The notes: generated by a model from the letters alone, not told the origin. A stretch of DNA of 51,896 nt from Gammaproteobacteria bacterium (GCA_030611725.1 JAUWPG010000002.1:1-51896), one strand, 5' to 3'; numbered from the stretch's first letter, positions 1 to 9,613 are shown. Made by a program: numbers and translations.

Positions 1-45
1 CGCAACGGTATTTTTCTTAAAAAGAAATCAGTCCGATACATAATC
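1..45 (+). promoter_or_regulatory. Cobalamin riboswitch, 3' part (truncated by window edge)
   Basis: The window starts with CGCAACGGTA (1-10). This matches the conserved core segment of cobalamin riboswitches (E. coli btuB leader has CGCAGCGGTAA). After a small hairpin (TTTCTT 13-18, AAGAAA 22-27, loop AAA) comes CAGTCCGATACATA (29-42), which resembles the 3' core strand AAGCCCGAAGACCTG. The spacing is short, so this would be the compact type without the large peripheral extension. A run of nine T follows at 46-54. The downstream genes are a BtuB-like receptor, a BtuM-like protein and CobO, which fits B12 repression. The 5' half lies outside the window. Confidence 0.78.
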
Positions 46-76
46 TTTTTTTTTAATCTCACGAAGGATGACTGTC

Positions 77-2059
77 ATGAAATTTACACAACTCTCTGTG
101 GCTGCTGCAGTATCAGCACTAACTTTTTCTACCGCATCGAACGCTATACTAGGCCCTATTCCGATTTATTTGAATCCTATAAAAATTAGTGCAAACCAAT
201 TTAATGGGTTTGATACAGATGCAACATTTTCTACAGAAATATACTCATCAAAAGATATTAACAACTCTGGCTCTACTAATCTTTACGACTTTTTAAGTAG
301 CAATACATCAATAACCATTGCCCCAAGCTTTGGAAATAGATTCTCTCAAAAAATTGATATGCGTGGTTATGGTACAACTAATGGGCACAAAAATACTGTA
401 ATCACTGTTGATGGAATAAGGTTAAATAATCATACTTCTTCACCCCAATCTATTGGCAATATTATTTTAGACAATATTGATAGAATCGAAATCACCAAGG
501 GTAGTGGTTCTGTTATGTATGGTGATGGTGCAATGAGTGGCGCTATTCATATATTTATGAAAGATGCTTACGATTCATTTGCGCAACTAGAAACTGGCAA
601 TGATGGTTTATTTAACAAATCTATTTCAACAAGCTCTCAATCTGACAAATTTAGCATTAATGCCGCCTTTGAGACACAAGAAAAAGGTGGCTACGCCATT
701 GCAGACAGTACTGGAAATAAAGATCGGGGTAAGCAAATCAATAAAACAATTGATTTAAAAACTGATATAACTAATAATACAAAAATTCAATTATCACTAG
801 CAAATAATGACAGTGATTATAGGTATCCAGAATATCAAACTATTGCTCAATTTAATGCCAACCCAACTCAAAACGGAACTGGCAATAACTACGCACATTC
901 AATTATCAACTCCGATAGGTATTCATTAGGGATTAATACCCAGATAAACGAATCATTATCATTAAATGTTAAAATTTCAGAAGAAGATAAAACCAGTGAA
1001 ACAATCTTTTATTGGGGTTCTGGAGGTGTAAAAAAAGACAAGAAAACAAGTGATTCTCTATCTTTAAAGTACACCAATAATAACACAACAATTGATGGTG
1101 GAATTTCTAAGCTTTACGGCGAAAGAAAAGAAGGTGCCAAATTGACCACCAAAGACAATAAAGGCTATTTTATTCAAGCTAAACATTCATTGGATGACAC
1201 AACTTATGTTGCTGGATATAGAAATGAAAGTATTGATTATTTTTATAACCAAACCTCTGCTACTGGAGATTACGATTTAACCGCATACAACATAGGTATC
1301 AATAAAAAACTAGGTGATCATTTGTCAATTTTCTCTAATTACAACAAAGCCTTTCAAGCTTATGATATAAACACTGCATTCAAGTATGACAATATAGCTC
1401 AAGATAGTATATTTGATGGATTTGTCAAGCCGATGACCAATAAAACTCTAAATATTGGCTTAAACCATATTAATGAAAATAGCAGGACAAAAATAACACT
1501 ATTTAGATCAAACTTAAATAATGAAATATATCTACATAAACAGAATGCATCAGATTTTGGAACAAATTCAAACTTAGACAAGTCTCACAAAACTGGTGTT
1601 GAAGTAGACACTAAATACATTATTAGCCCTAAAACTACAATCGGCGTTAACTACAGTTATATTGATGCAATCATTGACTCTGAAGATAAAACCGAGGACA
1701 GAGGGTCCTTTAATGGAAAAACATTACCTGGTGTCTCAAAAAATACCATTGCTGCCAATGTTAAGTTTAAGTTAGATGATAAATCAACACTGGTTCTTAA
1801 GCACAAATATAGAAGTGAAGCCTATGCAGAAGAAGATCTCTCTAATACAAATACTGAAAGAACCAAAGCGTTTAATTCTACTGACATAAACTATAGACAC
1901 AAATACTCTAGTGCTATTGAATTTTCATTCGATATTGAAAACATGTTTAATAAAAAGCACGCTACATTGCTAGGAGATTATAACTCCACCGGTGGGAATG
2001 TAGTCTATCCAGCAAGCTTTACTCGCAATATTAAAGTAGGATTGACTTATAAATTCTAG
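77..2059 (+). CDS. btuB: TonB-dependent outer membrane receptor, BtuB-like (vitamin B12 uptake)
   Basis: This is an outer-membrane beta-barrel receptor that takes up a scarce ligand using TonB energy. I chose ATG 77, not ATG 68, because AAGGA (64-68) sits 8 nt upstream of it and the protein then starts with a clean signal peptide (MKFTQLSVAAAVSALTF, cleavage near SNA). After the signal, PIKISANQF (about residues 35-43) resembles the BtuB TonB box. The plug domain spans about 60-162 and includes TVDGIRLNN, IDRIEITKGSGS and YGDGAMSGAI. The rest is strand-rich barrel ending in the terminal aromatic KF. B12 is inferred from the riboswitch tail just upstream and from the btuM-like and cobO genes behind it. 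Without those it could serve another corrinoid or siderophore. The low-GC, N/K-rich barrel is typical of AT-rich genomes. Confidence 0.85.
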   Translation: MKFTQLSVAAAVSALTFSTASNAILGPIPIYLNPIKISANQFNGFDTDATFSTEIYSSKDINNSGSTNLYDFLSSNTSITIAPSFGNRFSQKIDMRGYGTTNGHKNTVITVDGIRLNNHTSSPQSIGNIILDNIDRIEITKGSGSVMYGDGAMSGAIHIFMKDAYDSFAQLETGNDGLFNKSISTSSQSDKFSINAAFETQEKGGYAIADSTGNKDRGKQINKTIDLKTDITNNTKIQLSLANNDSDYRYPEYQTIAQFNANPTQNGTGNNYAHSIINSDRYSLGINTQINESLSLNVKISEEDKTSETIFYWGSGGVKKDKKTSDSLSLKYTNNNTTIDGGISKLYGERKEGAKLTTKDNKGYFIQAKHSLDDTTYVAGYRNESIDYFYNQTSATGDYDLTAYNIGINKKLGDHLSIFSNYNKAFQAYDINTAFKYDNIAQDSIFDGFVKPMTNKTLNIGLNHINENSRTKITLFRSNLNNEIYLHKQNASDFGTNSNLDKSHKTGVEVDTKYIISPKTTIGVNYSYIDAIIDSEDKTEDRGSFNGKTLPGVSKNTIAANVKFKLDDKSTLVLKHKYRSEAYAEEDLSNTNTERTKAFNSTDINYRHKYSSAIEFSFDIENMFNKKHATLLGDYNSTGGNVVYPASFTRNIKVGLTYKF

Positions 2060-2124
2060 ACAAGCCCGATGACAATAACATTGACTATAATAAAACCATT
2101 AACATTGAACAAACAGGATTTTAA

Positions 2125-2706
2125 ATGACTAATCAAATCAACAAAACTAGAACTCTCTTTGCTGTATTTATCATGATACTTTTAATGATTGCCACTCGTG
2201 GACATGCTAATTGGCTATCAAGCATTATTCATTTACCAGACTTTACTATCCCTGCACTATTTATCGCCGGTATCTACTTGCGACAATTCTGGGTAGCTTT
2301 TTTAATTATTATCAGTGCCATTGCAATTGATAACTACGCAATTGTTTATGAAGGTGTTAGCGCTAACTGTATTACACCTGCTTATAGTGTACTACCATTT
2401 ACTTACTACGCAATTTTTTGGGTCGGCAAATACATTGGTAGTTTAAATATTGATACTAGCATTATGAAAAATGCATTGATTATTATTGTAGCAGCGAGTG
2501 CTCAATGGCTAGTAGCAACATCAAGCTATTATTTCTTTACTGCAACTTACGCTAAAACTGGTTGGGCTAATTTCCCTGCTTATATGTCGCAATGGTCAAT
2601 GGCTGAAATTCTGCCTGTTTTATATTGGATGGTGGCTATATCTATCGTGTTTACACTTAATCATCGCTACTCATTTATTCCATATTTCTCTACGCAGAAA
2701 AACTAA
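2125..2706 (+). CDS. btuM: BtuM-like membrane protein, predicted solitary B12 transporter
   Basis: The protein has 193 residues, about six hydrophobic helices and no signal peptide. Length and topology fit BtuM, a family of ECF S-component-like cobalamin transporters in Gram-negative bacteria. In Thiobacillus denitrificans BtuM an invariant cysteine (Cys80) binds the cobalt and mediates decyanation. This protein has exactly one cysteine, Cys82, in the segment GVSANCITPAYS after the third hydrophobic stretch. It lies 65 bp behind the BtuB-like gene and 9 bp before cobO, which supports a role moving corrinoid across the inner membrane. CAGGA (2114-2118) precedes the ATG. A TATAAT-like box (2086-2091) in the spacer could give a second promoter, but no good -35 is seen. 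No ECF ATPase or BtuCD genes are visible in the window. Confidence 0.75.
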   Translation: MTNQINKTRTLFAVFIMILLMIATRGHANWLSSIIHLPDFTIPALFIAGIYLRQFWVAFLIIISAIAIDNYAIVYEGVSANCITPAYSVLPFTYYAIFWVGKYIGSLNIDTSIMKNALIIIVAASAQWLVATSSYYFFTATYAKTGWANFPAYMSQWSMAEILPVLYWMVAISIVFTLNHRYSFIPYFSTQKN

Positions 2707-2715
2707 AACAAAGCC

Positions 2716-3324
2716 GTGTCTGAAGATCAATCCAAAGACGCTTCTTATAAACAGCGCATGCAGCGCAAAAAGGCGCATATTGACTCTCGCATAGAAGAAG
2801 CTAATATTGACAAAGGTATTATCGTATTACTCACCGGTAATGGCAAAGGTAAATCCTCTTCTGCTTTAGGTATGGTTTGCCGGGCACTGGGCTATGATAT
2901 GAAAGTCGCCATTGTCAAGTTTTTAAAAGGCGTGCAAGATACCGGTGAAGATGCATTCTTAGTCAAACAGCCTAATGTACAAACTGTGTTTATGAAAACC
3001 GGCTTTACTTGGGATACGCAAGATAAAGAATATGACACAGCCATGGCGGTTAAAACTTGGTCAAAAGCTCAGGCGTATCTAACAGATGAATCAATTGATT
3101 TGGTAGTGCTAGATGAGCTCACCTATATGATTAGTTATAAATACCTAGATGAGTCAATGATTCTTAATACACTTAATAACCGACCAAAAGATCAACACGT
3201 CGTCATTACTGGACGAGCTGCGTCAGATACTCTAATTCAAATTGCTGATACCGTCAGTGAAGTTAAAGACATTAAGCACGCCTTTAGAGAAAATATTAAA
3301 GCACAAAAAGGCATTGATTTGTAA
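2716..3324 (+). CDS. cobO: Cob(I)yrinic acid a,c-diamide adenosyltransferase (CobO/BtuR)
   Basis: This enzyme adenosylates corrinoids with ATP, the last activation step for salvaged B12. It has 202 residues, the usual size for the CobA/BtuR/CobO family. The P-loop GNGKGKSS lies at residues 41-48. The N-terminus (KQRMQRKKAHIDSRIEEA) follows the E. coli BtuR pattern. Downstream, VVLDELTY is the family's acidic strand. The start is a GTG at 2716, 9 bp after the btuM-like stop, and it has no clear Shine-Dalgarno, so translation may be coupled. The alternative ATG at 2758 would remove part of the conserved N-terminal helix. It is the last gene of the B12 unit, ahead of a strong hairpin. Confidence 0.92.
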   Translation: MSEDQSKDASYKQRMQRKKAHIDSRIEEANIDKGIIVLLTGNGKGKSSSALGMVCRALGYDMKVAIVKFLKGVQDTGEDAFLVKQPNVQTVFMKTGFTWDTQDKEYDTAMAVKTWSKAQAYLTDESIDLVVLDELTYMISYKYLDESMILNTLNNRPKDQHVVITGRAASDTLIQIADTVSEVKDIKHAFRENIKAQKGIDL

Positions 3325-3355
3325 AAGCGAGGAAAGCCTTGCTTTCCTCGCTAAG
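3325..3355. terminator. Bidirectional hairpin between cobO and radA
   Basis: GCGAGGAAAG (3327-3336) pairs perfectly with CTTTCCTCGC (3342-3351) around a 5-nt loop. It sits between convergent cobO and radA and overlaps the radA stop codon. The T tails on both sides are short (four T), so termination strength is uncertain. Confidence 0.7.
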
Positions 3356-4712
3356 TGTTTTCGCTCATGTATTGCAAAGCTTGGTATAGATATTCCACGG
3401 GAACGATTTTTAAGCCTTTAGGTGCTTTTTTAGGTAAATTACCCTTGGGTATGATGGCTACCTTGAAGCCGTGTTTTTGAGCCTCTGATAAACGCTCAAT
3501 CGCATTATAAACAGGACGAACCTCGCCCGTTAAGCCTACTTCGCCAAAAGCGATCCAATCATTCGGAATTACCTTATCTCTAAGACTCGACATAATCGCC
3601 AGCATCACCACCAAATCAGAGGCAGTTTCATTCACCTTAATACCACCTACCACATTGACAAATACATCTTGGTCATGGGTGGCAACACCACCATGTTTAT
3701 GTAAGACAGCGAGCTGTAAAGCTAGGCGGTTTTGCTCTAATCCTACACAAATGCGCTTTGGATTACCACTTGCCTGGTCAACCAAAGCTTGTACTTCAAT
3801 CATTAGCGGGCGAGTCGCTTCTCGCGTTACCATCACCATAGATCCTGGTGACGGCTTAGCCTGGTTAGATAAGAAGATAGCTGATGGATTTTCAACTTGT
3901 TTTAAGCCTGCTTCACCCATTGCAAAAACACTGATTTCATTCACTGCACCGAAGCGATTTTTTACCGCACGAATAATACGGTAGCGCCCGCCCGCATCAC
4001 CCTCAAAATAAAGCACCGTATCTACCATATGCTCAAGTATTCTTGGGCCTGCTAAAGCGCCGCCCTTGGTTACGTGGCCAATCATGAATAATATTGTGTT
4101 GGTTTGCTTGGCATATTGCGTTAGTTGGGCTGCGCAATCACGTACTTGAGTGACTGACCCTGGTGCAGAAGTTGAGCCATCAGTGACCATGGTCTGGATT
4201 GAATCAATCACAATAACTTTAGGTCGTACTTCTTTAGCCAGCTTAATAATTTTCTCTAGATGAGTTTCACTGAGCAGCAATATATCTTCATTAATACCAA
4301 GACGAATTGCCCTGTCACTGATCTGTTCTGCTGATTCTTCACCGCTGACATACAAGGTAGTATCACTCTTGTTAATGGCTGCCATCACTTGCAGAATTAG
4401 TGTTGATTTACCAATACCAGGATCACCACCAATCAACACCACAGATCCGTTCACTAAGCCACCGCCCAGAGTGCGATCAAGTTCACTAAGCCCAGAACTT
4501 AATCTGGTTCTATGTTCAGATTTAATGGCTGATAAATTTTGAACTCTTGAAGGCGGTAGATCTTTTAAACTTTCAGGCTTGGAAGAAGTCGCCTGAGACA
4601 ATACAATTTCTTCTAAAGCATTCCAAGCTTTACAATCTAAACACTGCCCTGCCCATTGATGGTGCGATGCACCACATTCTCGACAAACAAATTCAATTTT
4701 TGCTTTTGCCAT
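3351..4712 (-). CDS. radA: DNA repair protein RadA
   Basis: RadA is a hexameric RecA-like helicase that helps branch migration during recombination. The 453-residue protein has the family layout. The N-terminal zinc finger has cysteines at 10, 13, 24 and 27. The RecA-like ATPase has Walker A GDPGIGKST at about 96-104. The RadA-specific KNRFG motif is present, and a C-terminal Lon-protease-like domain follows. Length matches E. coli RadA (460). The gene is third in a glyA-nrdR-radA run, with 13 bp separating it from nrdR. Its stop codon lies in the hairpin shared with cobO. Nothing looks damaged. Confidence 0.97.
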   Translation of the reverse strand: MAKAKIEFVCRECGASHHQWAGQCLDCKAWNALEEIVLSQATSSKPESLKDLPPSRVQNLSAIKSEHRTRLSSGLSELDRTLGGGLVNGSVVLIGGDPGIGKSTLILQVMAAINKSDTTLYVSGEESAEQISDRAIRLGINEDILLLSETHLEKIIKLAKEVRPKVIVIDSIQTMVTDGSTSAPGSVTQVRDCAAQLTQYAKQTNTILFMIGHVTKGGALAGPRILEHMVDTVLYFEGDAGGRYRIIRAVKNRFGAVNEISVFAMGEAGLKQVENPSAIFLSNQAKPSPGSMVMVTREATRPLMIEVQALVDQASGNPKRICVGLEQNRLALQLAVLHKHGGVATHDQDVFVNVVGGIKVNETASDLVVMLAIMSSLRDKVIPNDWIAFGEVGLTGEVRPVYNAIERLSEAQKHGFKVAIIPKGNLPKKAPKGLKIVPVEYLYQALQYMSENT

Positions 4713-4725
4713 TTTTATACCAGCG

Positions 4726-5178
4726 TTATTTATTCATGAGTTTGTCAATCTCATGTTTGAATGCTTCAATATCTTGAAATTGTCGATAAACCGAAGCAAA
4801 ACGAATGTAGGCCACTTCATCAAGCACTTTAAGCTCTTCCATCACCCATTCACCAATTTTTTTTGAGGGCACCTCACGCTCTGCTTGAGTCATGAGTTTG
4901 CGCTCAATGCGCTGAATTGAGGTTTCAATTTGTGAAGTTTTAACGGGGCGTTTTTCTAAAGCTTTTAACAAACCAGAGCGTAGTTTTTCTTCACTAAAAG
5001 ATTCTCTAGATTCGTCACTTTTAATTAAGCGTGGAAGATTAAGATCTACCGTTTCACGGGTTGAATAGCGCTCACCACAAGATGTACACTCACGACGACG
5101 ACGCACTTGCGAGCCATCGTCAATTAAACGCGTGTCTAATACTTTAGTGTCGTCAGACTGACAAAATGGACAGCGCAT
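4726..5178 (-). CDS. nrdR: Transcriptional repressor NrdR
   Basis: NrdR is a zinc and ATP/dATP-binding repressor of ribonucleotide reductase genes. The 150-residue protein has the zinc ribbon with cysteines 3, 6, 31 and 34, a basic stretch (VRRRREC), and an ATP-cone domain from about residue 49 to 139. It starts with MRCPFC, as the family does. It lies 18 bp after glyA and before radA, so it is probably cotranscribed. In E. coli nrdR is also near a folate/one-carbon region, though not the same neighbours. No ribonucleotide reductase gene is in this window. Confidence 0.96.
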   Translation of the reverse strand: MRCPFCQSDDTKVLDTRLIDDGSQVRRRRECTSCGERYSTRETVDLNLPRLIKSDESRESFSEEKLRSGLLKALEKRPVKTSQIETSIQRIERKLMTQAEREVPSKKIGEWVMEELKVLDEVAYIRFASVYRQFQDIEAFKHEIDKLMNK

Positions 5179-5196
5179 TTTCCCCCTTAATGTTTG

Positions 5197-6450
5197 CTAT
5201 TTATAAACAGGGTGCTTAGCGCAAACTTCAGCAACCTTTGCTTTTACTTCGTCAATAACCGATTGATTACCAAGGTCATCGCAAATATCACACATCCACG
5301 TCGCAAGATCACGACACTCTTGTTCGCTAAATCCACGTGTTGTGACTGCAGGTGTACCGACACGAATACCACTAGTAACAAATGGCGACTGAGGGTCGTT
5401 TGGTACTGCGTTCATATTAACTGTAATATGTGCACTACCTAGTGCCGCATCAACTGCTTTACCCGTTAAACCTTGATCGATAAAGCTGACTAAAAATAAA
5501 TGATCATCTGTGCCGCCAGACACAACATCAAACCCACGTTCAATAAAGGTGTTAGCCATTGCTTTGGCGTTAATTTTTACTTGTTTTTGATAAGTCTTAT
5601 ATTCATCACTCATTGCCTCTTTAAAACAAACTGCTTTAGCGGCAATAACATGCATCAAAGGGCCGCCTTGAATGCCTGGGAAAATTGCAGAGTTTAATTT
5701 CTTTTCAATTTCTTCATTGGCCTTGGCCAGAATCAAACCACCACGAGGGCCACGAAGTGTTTTGTGTGTTGTAGTGGTGGTTACATCTGCAATGCCAACT
5801 GGAGATGGGTATTCACCTGCTGCAATTAAGCCGGCAACGTGCGCCATGTCTACCATTAAATAAGCACCAATCGAATCGGCAATATCTCTAAAACGCTGCC
5901 AATCAACCACGCGAGAATAAGCTGAAAATCCTGCAATAATCATTTTAGGCTTGTGTTCTTTTGCTAAAGCTTCAACCTGATCATAATCAATCTCGCCCGT
6001 ATCTTCATCCAAGCCATACTGAATAGCATTAAAATTCTTGCCAGAAAAAGATGGTGCTGCGCCATGGGTTAAGTGCCCGCCATGCGCAAGACTCATGCCT
6101 AAAATTGTATCCCCCGGCACTAATAACGCTTGGAAAACAGCGGCATTTGCTTGTGAACCAGAATGGGGCTGAACATTGACATAATCTGCATCAAACAAAG
6201 CTTTAGCACGATCAATGGCTAATTGCTCAACCACATCGACATGTTCACAACCACCATAATAACGCTTCTTAGGATAGCCTTCAGCATACTTATTGGTTAA
6301 TTGAGAGCCTTGTGCTTCCATTACTGCAGGTGAAGTGTAGTTTTCACTGGCGATTAGCTCAATATGTGCTTCTTGACGTGCAACTTCTGCATTAATAGCA
6401 TTGGCGATATCTGGGTCTACAACTCTTAGGTTTTTTGATCTTTCGAACAC
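5197..6450 (-). CDS. glyA: Serine hydroxymethyltransferase GlyA
   Basis: GlyA is a PLP enzyme that interconverts serine and glycine with tetrahydrofolate and supplies most one-carbon units. It has 417 residues, the same length as E. coli GlyA. The PLP lysine is K230 in [15 protein letters not shown]. The N-terminal [11 protein letters not shown] and NKYAEGYP blocks are intact. The start is GTG at 6450, supported by a strong AAGGAGA a few bases upstream on the minus strand. It leads the glyA-nrdR-radA unit. The next minus-strand operon upstream (tdh-kbl-transporter) also handles glycine. A purR-type or glycine riboswitch leader is not apparent in the 76 bp upstream that I read. Confidence 0.98.
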   Translation of the reverse strand: MFERSKNLRVVDPDIANAINAEVARQEAHIELIASENYTSPAVMEAQGSQLTNKYAEGYPKKRYYGGCEHVDVVEQLAIDRAKALFDADYVNVQPHSGSQANAAVFQALLVPGDTILGMSLAHGGHLTHGAAPSFSGKNFNAIQYGLDEDTGEIDYDQVEALAKEHKPKMIIAGFSAYSRVVDWQRFRDIADSIGAYLMVDMAHVAGLIAAGEYPSPVGIADVTTTTTHKTLRGPRGGLILAKANEEIEKKLNSAIFPGIQGGPLMHVIAAKAVCFKEAMSDEYKTYQKQVKINAKAMANTFIERGFDVVSGGTDDHLFLVSFIDQGLTGKAVDAALGSAHITVNMNAVPNDPQSPFVTSGIRVGTPAVTTRGFSEQECRDLATWMCDICDDLGNQSVIDEVKAKVAEVCAKHPVYK

Positions 6451-6525
6451 ACGGCTCTCCTTGTAAATTTTTTAAATATAAATTACAATTAATTTTATCT
6501 TAATTTATGAATAAACAGAATAATT

Positions 6526-6684
6526 ATGCCTCAAATATTACTACCTTTAACCACTGTATTTGTGGGATTGTTTTTAGGGGTGAGCTCTTTTTAGGTACTT
6601 TTTCTGCTCACCAGAAAAAGTATCAAGCCCCAAAGAAAAATCAAAGATTTTTTAAGAGAGTTTAAAGAATCGTTTAAGATTTAA
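6526..6684 (+). pseudogene. Possible small membrane protein interrupted by an in-frame TAG
   Basis: From ATG 6526 the plus strand encodes 22 residues (MPQILLPLTTVFVGLFLG...) and then TAG at 6592. The same frame stays open to TAA at 6682: a further hydrophobic stretch (VLFLL) and a basic tail (TRKSIKPQRKIKDF...). Read through, it would be a 52-residue single-span protein with a positive cytoplasmic tail, a common shape for tiny membrane proteins. The evidence is only the shape of the frame. AT-rich DNA gives K/F/I-rich frames by chance, and no Shine-Dalgarno is clear. It may be a decayed gene, or nothing. Confidence 0.25.
6596..6622. repeat. Perfect 11-bp inverted repeat in the glyA / transporter spacer
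   Basis: TACTTTTTCTG (6596-6606) and CAGAAAAAGTA (6612-6622) are exact reverse complements around CTCAC. Neither side has a proper T tract, so it is not a typical intrinsic terminator. It lies downstream of the transporter-like gene (minus strand, stop at 6674), so it could still act as a 3' end for that operon. Confidence 0.6.
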
Positions 6685-7309
6685 ATCGAAATTTCGGCAA
6701 ACTGATATCGTAATAAATTGCCAATAAACGAGAAATAAACATAGCCGAACCCGCCATAACAGCAGAAATAGTTATATCAACATTAACATACAGTAAACCA
6801 ATAAAAAGCAAAGACCCCATCCAAGAAACCGTTGCATAAAGTGGACTACTAAAAACTACAGGCGTTTCATTACACAATACATCACGAAAAATACCGCCCA
6901 TGGCTCCTGTCATCACACCCATAAAACTCGCCAGCAATGGTGGAGCGCCTATCATTAAAGAAACCAACGTGCCTGCAATACCAAACGTTGCCAAACCCGC
7001 AGCATCCGCAACCAAGAAAAATTTAGGCGATACTGCTATTAACCTTGCAGCAATAAAAATACTAATGGCACTAATCAATGAAGCAATAAAAAATATTTGA
7101 TCTGCAATCCAGAATACTTCTCTGTCAAGCAGCATGTCACGAAGTGAGCCGCCACCCAAACCCGTTGCAACCGCAATGATGATTACCCCAAATAAATCAA
7201 ATTCCTTAAAGCCAGCTTTTAACACGCCAGATGCCGATGAAACAATAACAGCAAGTAATGTTATCCAATATAAATTTTCTAAAAGAACAGCTGTTGGATC
7301 TAATATCAT
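6674..7309 (-). CDS. TRIC/UPF0126-family membrane protein, probable glycine transporter
   Basis: The 211-residue protein has about seven hydrophobic helices in two homologous halves. Each half carries a Gly-rich motif with Arg-Asp: GGGSLRDML (52-60) and GAMGGIFRDVL (135-145). This is the signature of the UPF0126 (YadS/YicG) family, related to TRIC cation channels. Some members have been reported to transport glycine. Here it follows tdh and kbl, whose joint product is glycine, with 28 bp between kbl and this gene, and the next gene downstream is glyA. That context favours glycine as substrate. The direction (uptake or export) cannot be told. A cation-channel role is the alternative. Confidence 0.8.
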   Translation of the reverse strand: MILDPTAVLLENLYWITLLAVIVSSASGVLKAGFKEFDLFGVIIIAVATGLGGGSLRDMLLDREVFWIADQIFFIASLISAISIFIAARLIAVSPKFFLVADAAGLATFGIAGTLVSLMIGAPPLLASFMGVMTGAMGGIFRDVLCNETPVVFSSPLYATVSWMGSLLFIGLLYVNVDITISAVMAGSAMFISRLLAIYYDISLPKFRFKS

Positions 7310-7337
7310 TTACATAATTGAATTAATTTAGCCTTAA

Positions 7338-8531
7338 TTAAATAGATAATTCTTGATAGGTTTTTGCAAAGACTTCAATCGCTTTATCCAAATCTTCTTT
7401 GGTATGAGCCGCGGATATTTGAGTGCGAATCCTTGCTTTGCCTTCGGGCACCACTGGAAAGAAAAATCCAACGGCATAAATACCACGCTCTAATAATTTT
7501 CTACTCATTTCTTGGGCCACTTTAGCATCTCCCAGCATCACCGGAACAATAGGATGATTACCATCATCGACATCAAAGCCTGCCTCTTGCATGCCTTTAC
7601 GGAAATAATGTGTATTAGCCTCTAACTGATCACGTAATTCGGTTGAATTAGACAACATCTCAAGCACCTTTAAAGAGGCCGCGCAAATTGAAGGCGCTAA
7701 AGTGTTTGAAAATAAATACGGACGTGAACGCTGACGAAGCATATCAACAATTTCTTTGCGTGCAGAAGTGTAACCACCCGAAGCACCACCCAACGCCTTG
7801 CCAAAAGTACCAGTGATAATATCCACCCGATCCATCACATTGCAATATTCGTGTATGCCACGACCCGTTTTGCCCATAAAACCAACTGCATGGCAATCAT
7901 CATGATGCACCATGGCATCAAATTCATCGGCTAAATCACAAATTTTATCTAGCTGTGCTATAGTGCCATCCATGGAAAACACGCCATCGGTGGTGATGAG
8001 TATTCTTCTAGCGCCACCCTGTTTGGCTTCAACCAATTTGGCGCGTAAATCGTCCATGTTGTTATTTTTATAACGAAAGCGTGCTGCCTTACATAAACGC
8101 ACACCATCAATAATTGAAGCATGGTTAAGCTCATCAGAAATAACGGCATCTTCCTTGGTGAGGATGGTTTCAAATAATCCAGTATTGGCATCAAAACACG
8201 CCGCATAAAGAATGGTATCTTCCATACCTAAAAACTCACTGACTTTTTTCTCTAGCGTTTTATGGATGCTTTGTGTGCCACAAATAAAGCGCACTGATGA
8301 TAGGCCAAAACCCCACCTTGAAAAGCTGTCTTTCGCGGCTTGAATGACTTCTTTATTGTTAGCCAGGCCTAAATAATTGTTCGCACACATGTTGATTACT
8401 TTAGAGCCACCAGCCAACGTAATGTCATTTTTTTGCTCGGACGCAATCACTCTTTCAGTTTTCCAAAGACCGGCTTGTTTGATTTCTTCTAGATCCTTAG
8501 CAAGGCTTTCCTTTGCACTCTTAAAACTCAT
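7338..8531 (-). CDS. kbl: 2-amino-3-ketobutyrate CoA ligase (glycine C-acetyltransferase)
   Basis: Kbl is a PLP enzyme that splits 2-amino-3-oxobutyrate with CoA into glycine and acetyl-CoA. It has 397 residues (E. coli 398). The PLP lysine is K245 in [11 protein letters not shown], and [10 protein letters not shown] holds the cofactor-binding Asp and His. It is 17 bp downstream of tdh, which makes its unstable substrate, so the two are surely one unit. The order tdh-kbl is the reverse of E. coli kbl-tdh. All family blocks are present. The alternative, a related alpha-oxoamine synthase (BioF, HemA), is unlikely given tdh. Confidence 0.96.
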   Translation of the reverse strand: MSFKSAKESLAKDLEEIKQAGLWKTERVIASEQKNDITLAGGSKVINMCANNYLGLANNKEVIQAAKDSFSRWGFGLSSVRFICGTQSIHKTLEKKVSEFLGMEDTILYAACFDANTGLFETILTKEDAVISDELNHASIIDGVRLCKAARFRYKNNNMDDLRAKLVEAKQGGARRILITTDGVFSMDGTIAQLDKICDLADEFDAMVHHDDCHAVGFMGKTGRGIHEYCNVMDRVDIITGTFGKALGGASGGYTSARKEIVDMLRQRSRPYLFSNTLAPSICAASLKVLEMLSNSTELRDQLEANTHYFRKGMQEAGFDVDDGNHPIVPVMLGDAKVAQEMSRKLLERGIYAVGFFFPVVPEGKARIRTQISAAHTKEDLDKAIEVFAKTYQELSI

Positions 8532-8548
8532 GTTTTTCCTTTTATTGG

Positions 8549-9586
8549 TTAATCTTCCCAGTTAAGAATGACTTTGCCTGATTCGCCTGAAAGCATAGCA
8601 TCAAAGCCTTTTTGAAAATCTGTATAGTGGAATCGATGGGTAATGATCTCCTCTAATGGTAAGCCACTTTGCACCATCATTGAGCCTTTGTACCAAGTCT
8701 CAAAAATTTCACGACCGTAAATACCTTTAATGGTTAAACCTTTGAATACCACTTGATCCCAATCAATACCAGAACCTGAAGGCATAATTGCTAACATAGC
8801 GATATGACCGCCATTAATCATAAGATTGAGCATGTCCGAAAATGCATGGGGCGATCCTGACATTTCCATGCCCACATCAAAGCCTTCAAAAATGCCTAAA
8901 TCTTGCATAAATTCTCGTGTGATTGATTCTTTGCTAACATTCACTGGAATAACTTTAGGGACTACTTTTTTAGCTAAATCGAGTCGGTATTGATTTAAAT
9001 CGGTAATCACAATGTTTCGTGCACCCGCATGGATAGCCACCATAGCTGCCATAATACCGATGGGCCCTGCACCTGTAATAAGCACATCTTCGCCTACCAT
9101 ATTAAACGAAAGCGCGGTGTGGACTGCATTGCCATATGGATCAAAACAAGCAAGTAAATCCGTTGAAATTTCTTGAGCGGGTTTAAATACATTCTCTGAA
9201 GGAATAGACAAATACTCAGCAAAACAACCCGTACGATTAACGCCAATGCCAAAAGTATTAGGACATAGGTGTTTACGCCCCGCTAAACAATTGCGACAAC
9301 GACCACAAGTGATGTGCCCCTCACCCGATACGATGTCACCTACGTTTAAACCAGTAACATTTGAGCCAAGCTCTGCAATTTCACCTGCAAATTCATGGCC
9401 CGTAGTCATAGGCACGGGAACGGTTTTTTGAGCCCATTCATCCCAATTATAAATATGGATATCCGTACCACAAATTGCGGTTTTTTTAATTTTTACCAAA
9501 ACATCGTTATTGCCAATTTCTGGCATGGGCACGTCTTCTAACCAAATGCCTTCTTTTGGGTGTTTTTTAACCAGTGCTTTCATCAT
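8549..9586 (-). CDS. tdh: L-threonine 3-dehydrogenase
   Basis: Tdh is a zinc medium-chain dehydrogenase that oxidises threonine with NAD to 2-amino-3-oxobutyrate. Catalytic zinc ligands are C38 and the H63-E64 pair (counted from MKAL). The structural zinc loop [15 protein letters not shown] is intact. The coenzyme site is [10 protein letters not shown]. The ORF opens with TTG at 9589, but ATG at 9586 or 9583 is more likely. AAAGG lies 6 and 9 nt before them, and E. coli Tdh begins at the MKAL position (9583). It is 27 bp behind the moeB/thiF-like gene and just ahead of kbl. Confidence 0.97.
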   Translation of the reverse strand: MMKALVKKHPKEGIWLEDVPMPEIGNNDVLVKIKKTAICGTDIHIYNWDEWAQKTVPVPMTTGHEFAGEIAELGSNVTGLNVGDIVSGEGHITCGRCRNCLAGRKHLCPNTFGIGVNRTGCFAEYLSIPSENVFKPAQEISTDLLACFDPYGNAVHTALSFNMVGEDVLITGAGPIGIMAAMVAIHAGARNIVITDLNQYRLDLAKKVVPKVIPVNVSKESITREFMQDLGIFEGFDVGMEMSGSPHAFSDMLNLMINGGHIAMLAIMPSGSGIDWDQVVFKGLTIKGIYGREIFETWYKGSMMVQSGLPLEEIITHRFHYTDFQKGFDAMLSGESGKVILNWED

Positions 9587-9613
9587 CAAAAACCTTTACT
9601 AAAAAAAAATATT

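Noticed and set aside
3655-3984. 109-codon plus-strand frame inside radA
   Set aside because: It lies wholly antisense to a complete, well-conserved radA and has no recognisable protein features.
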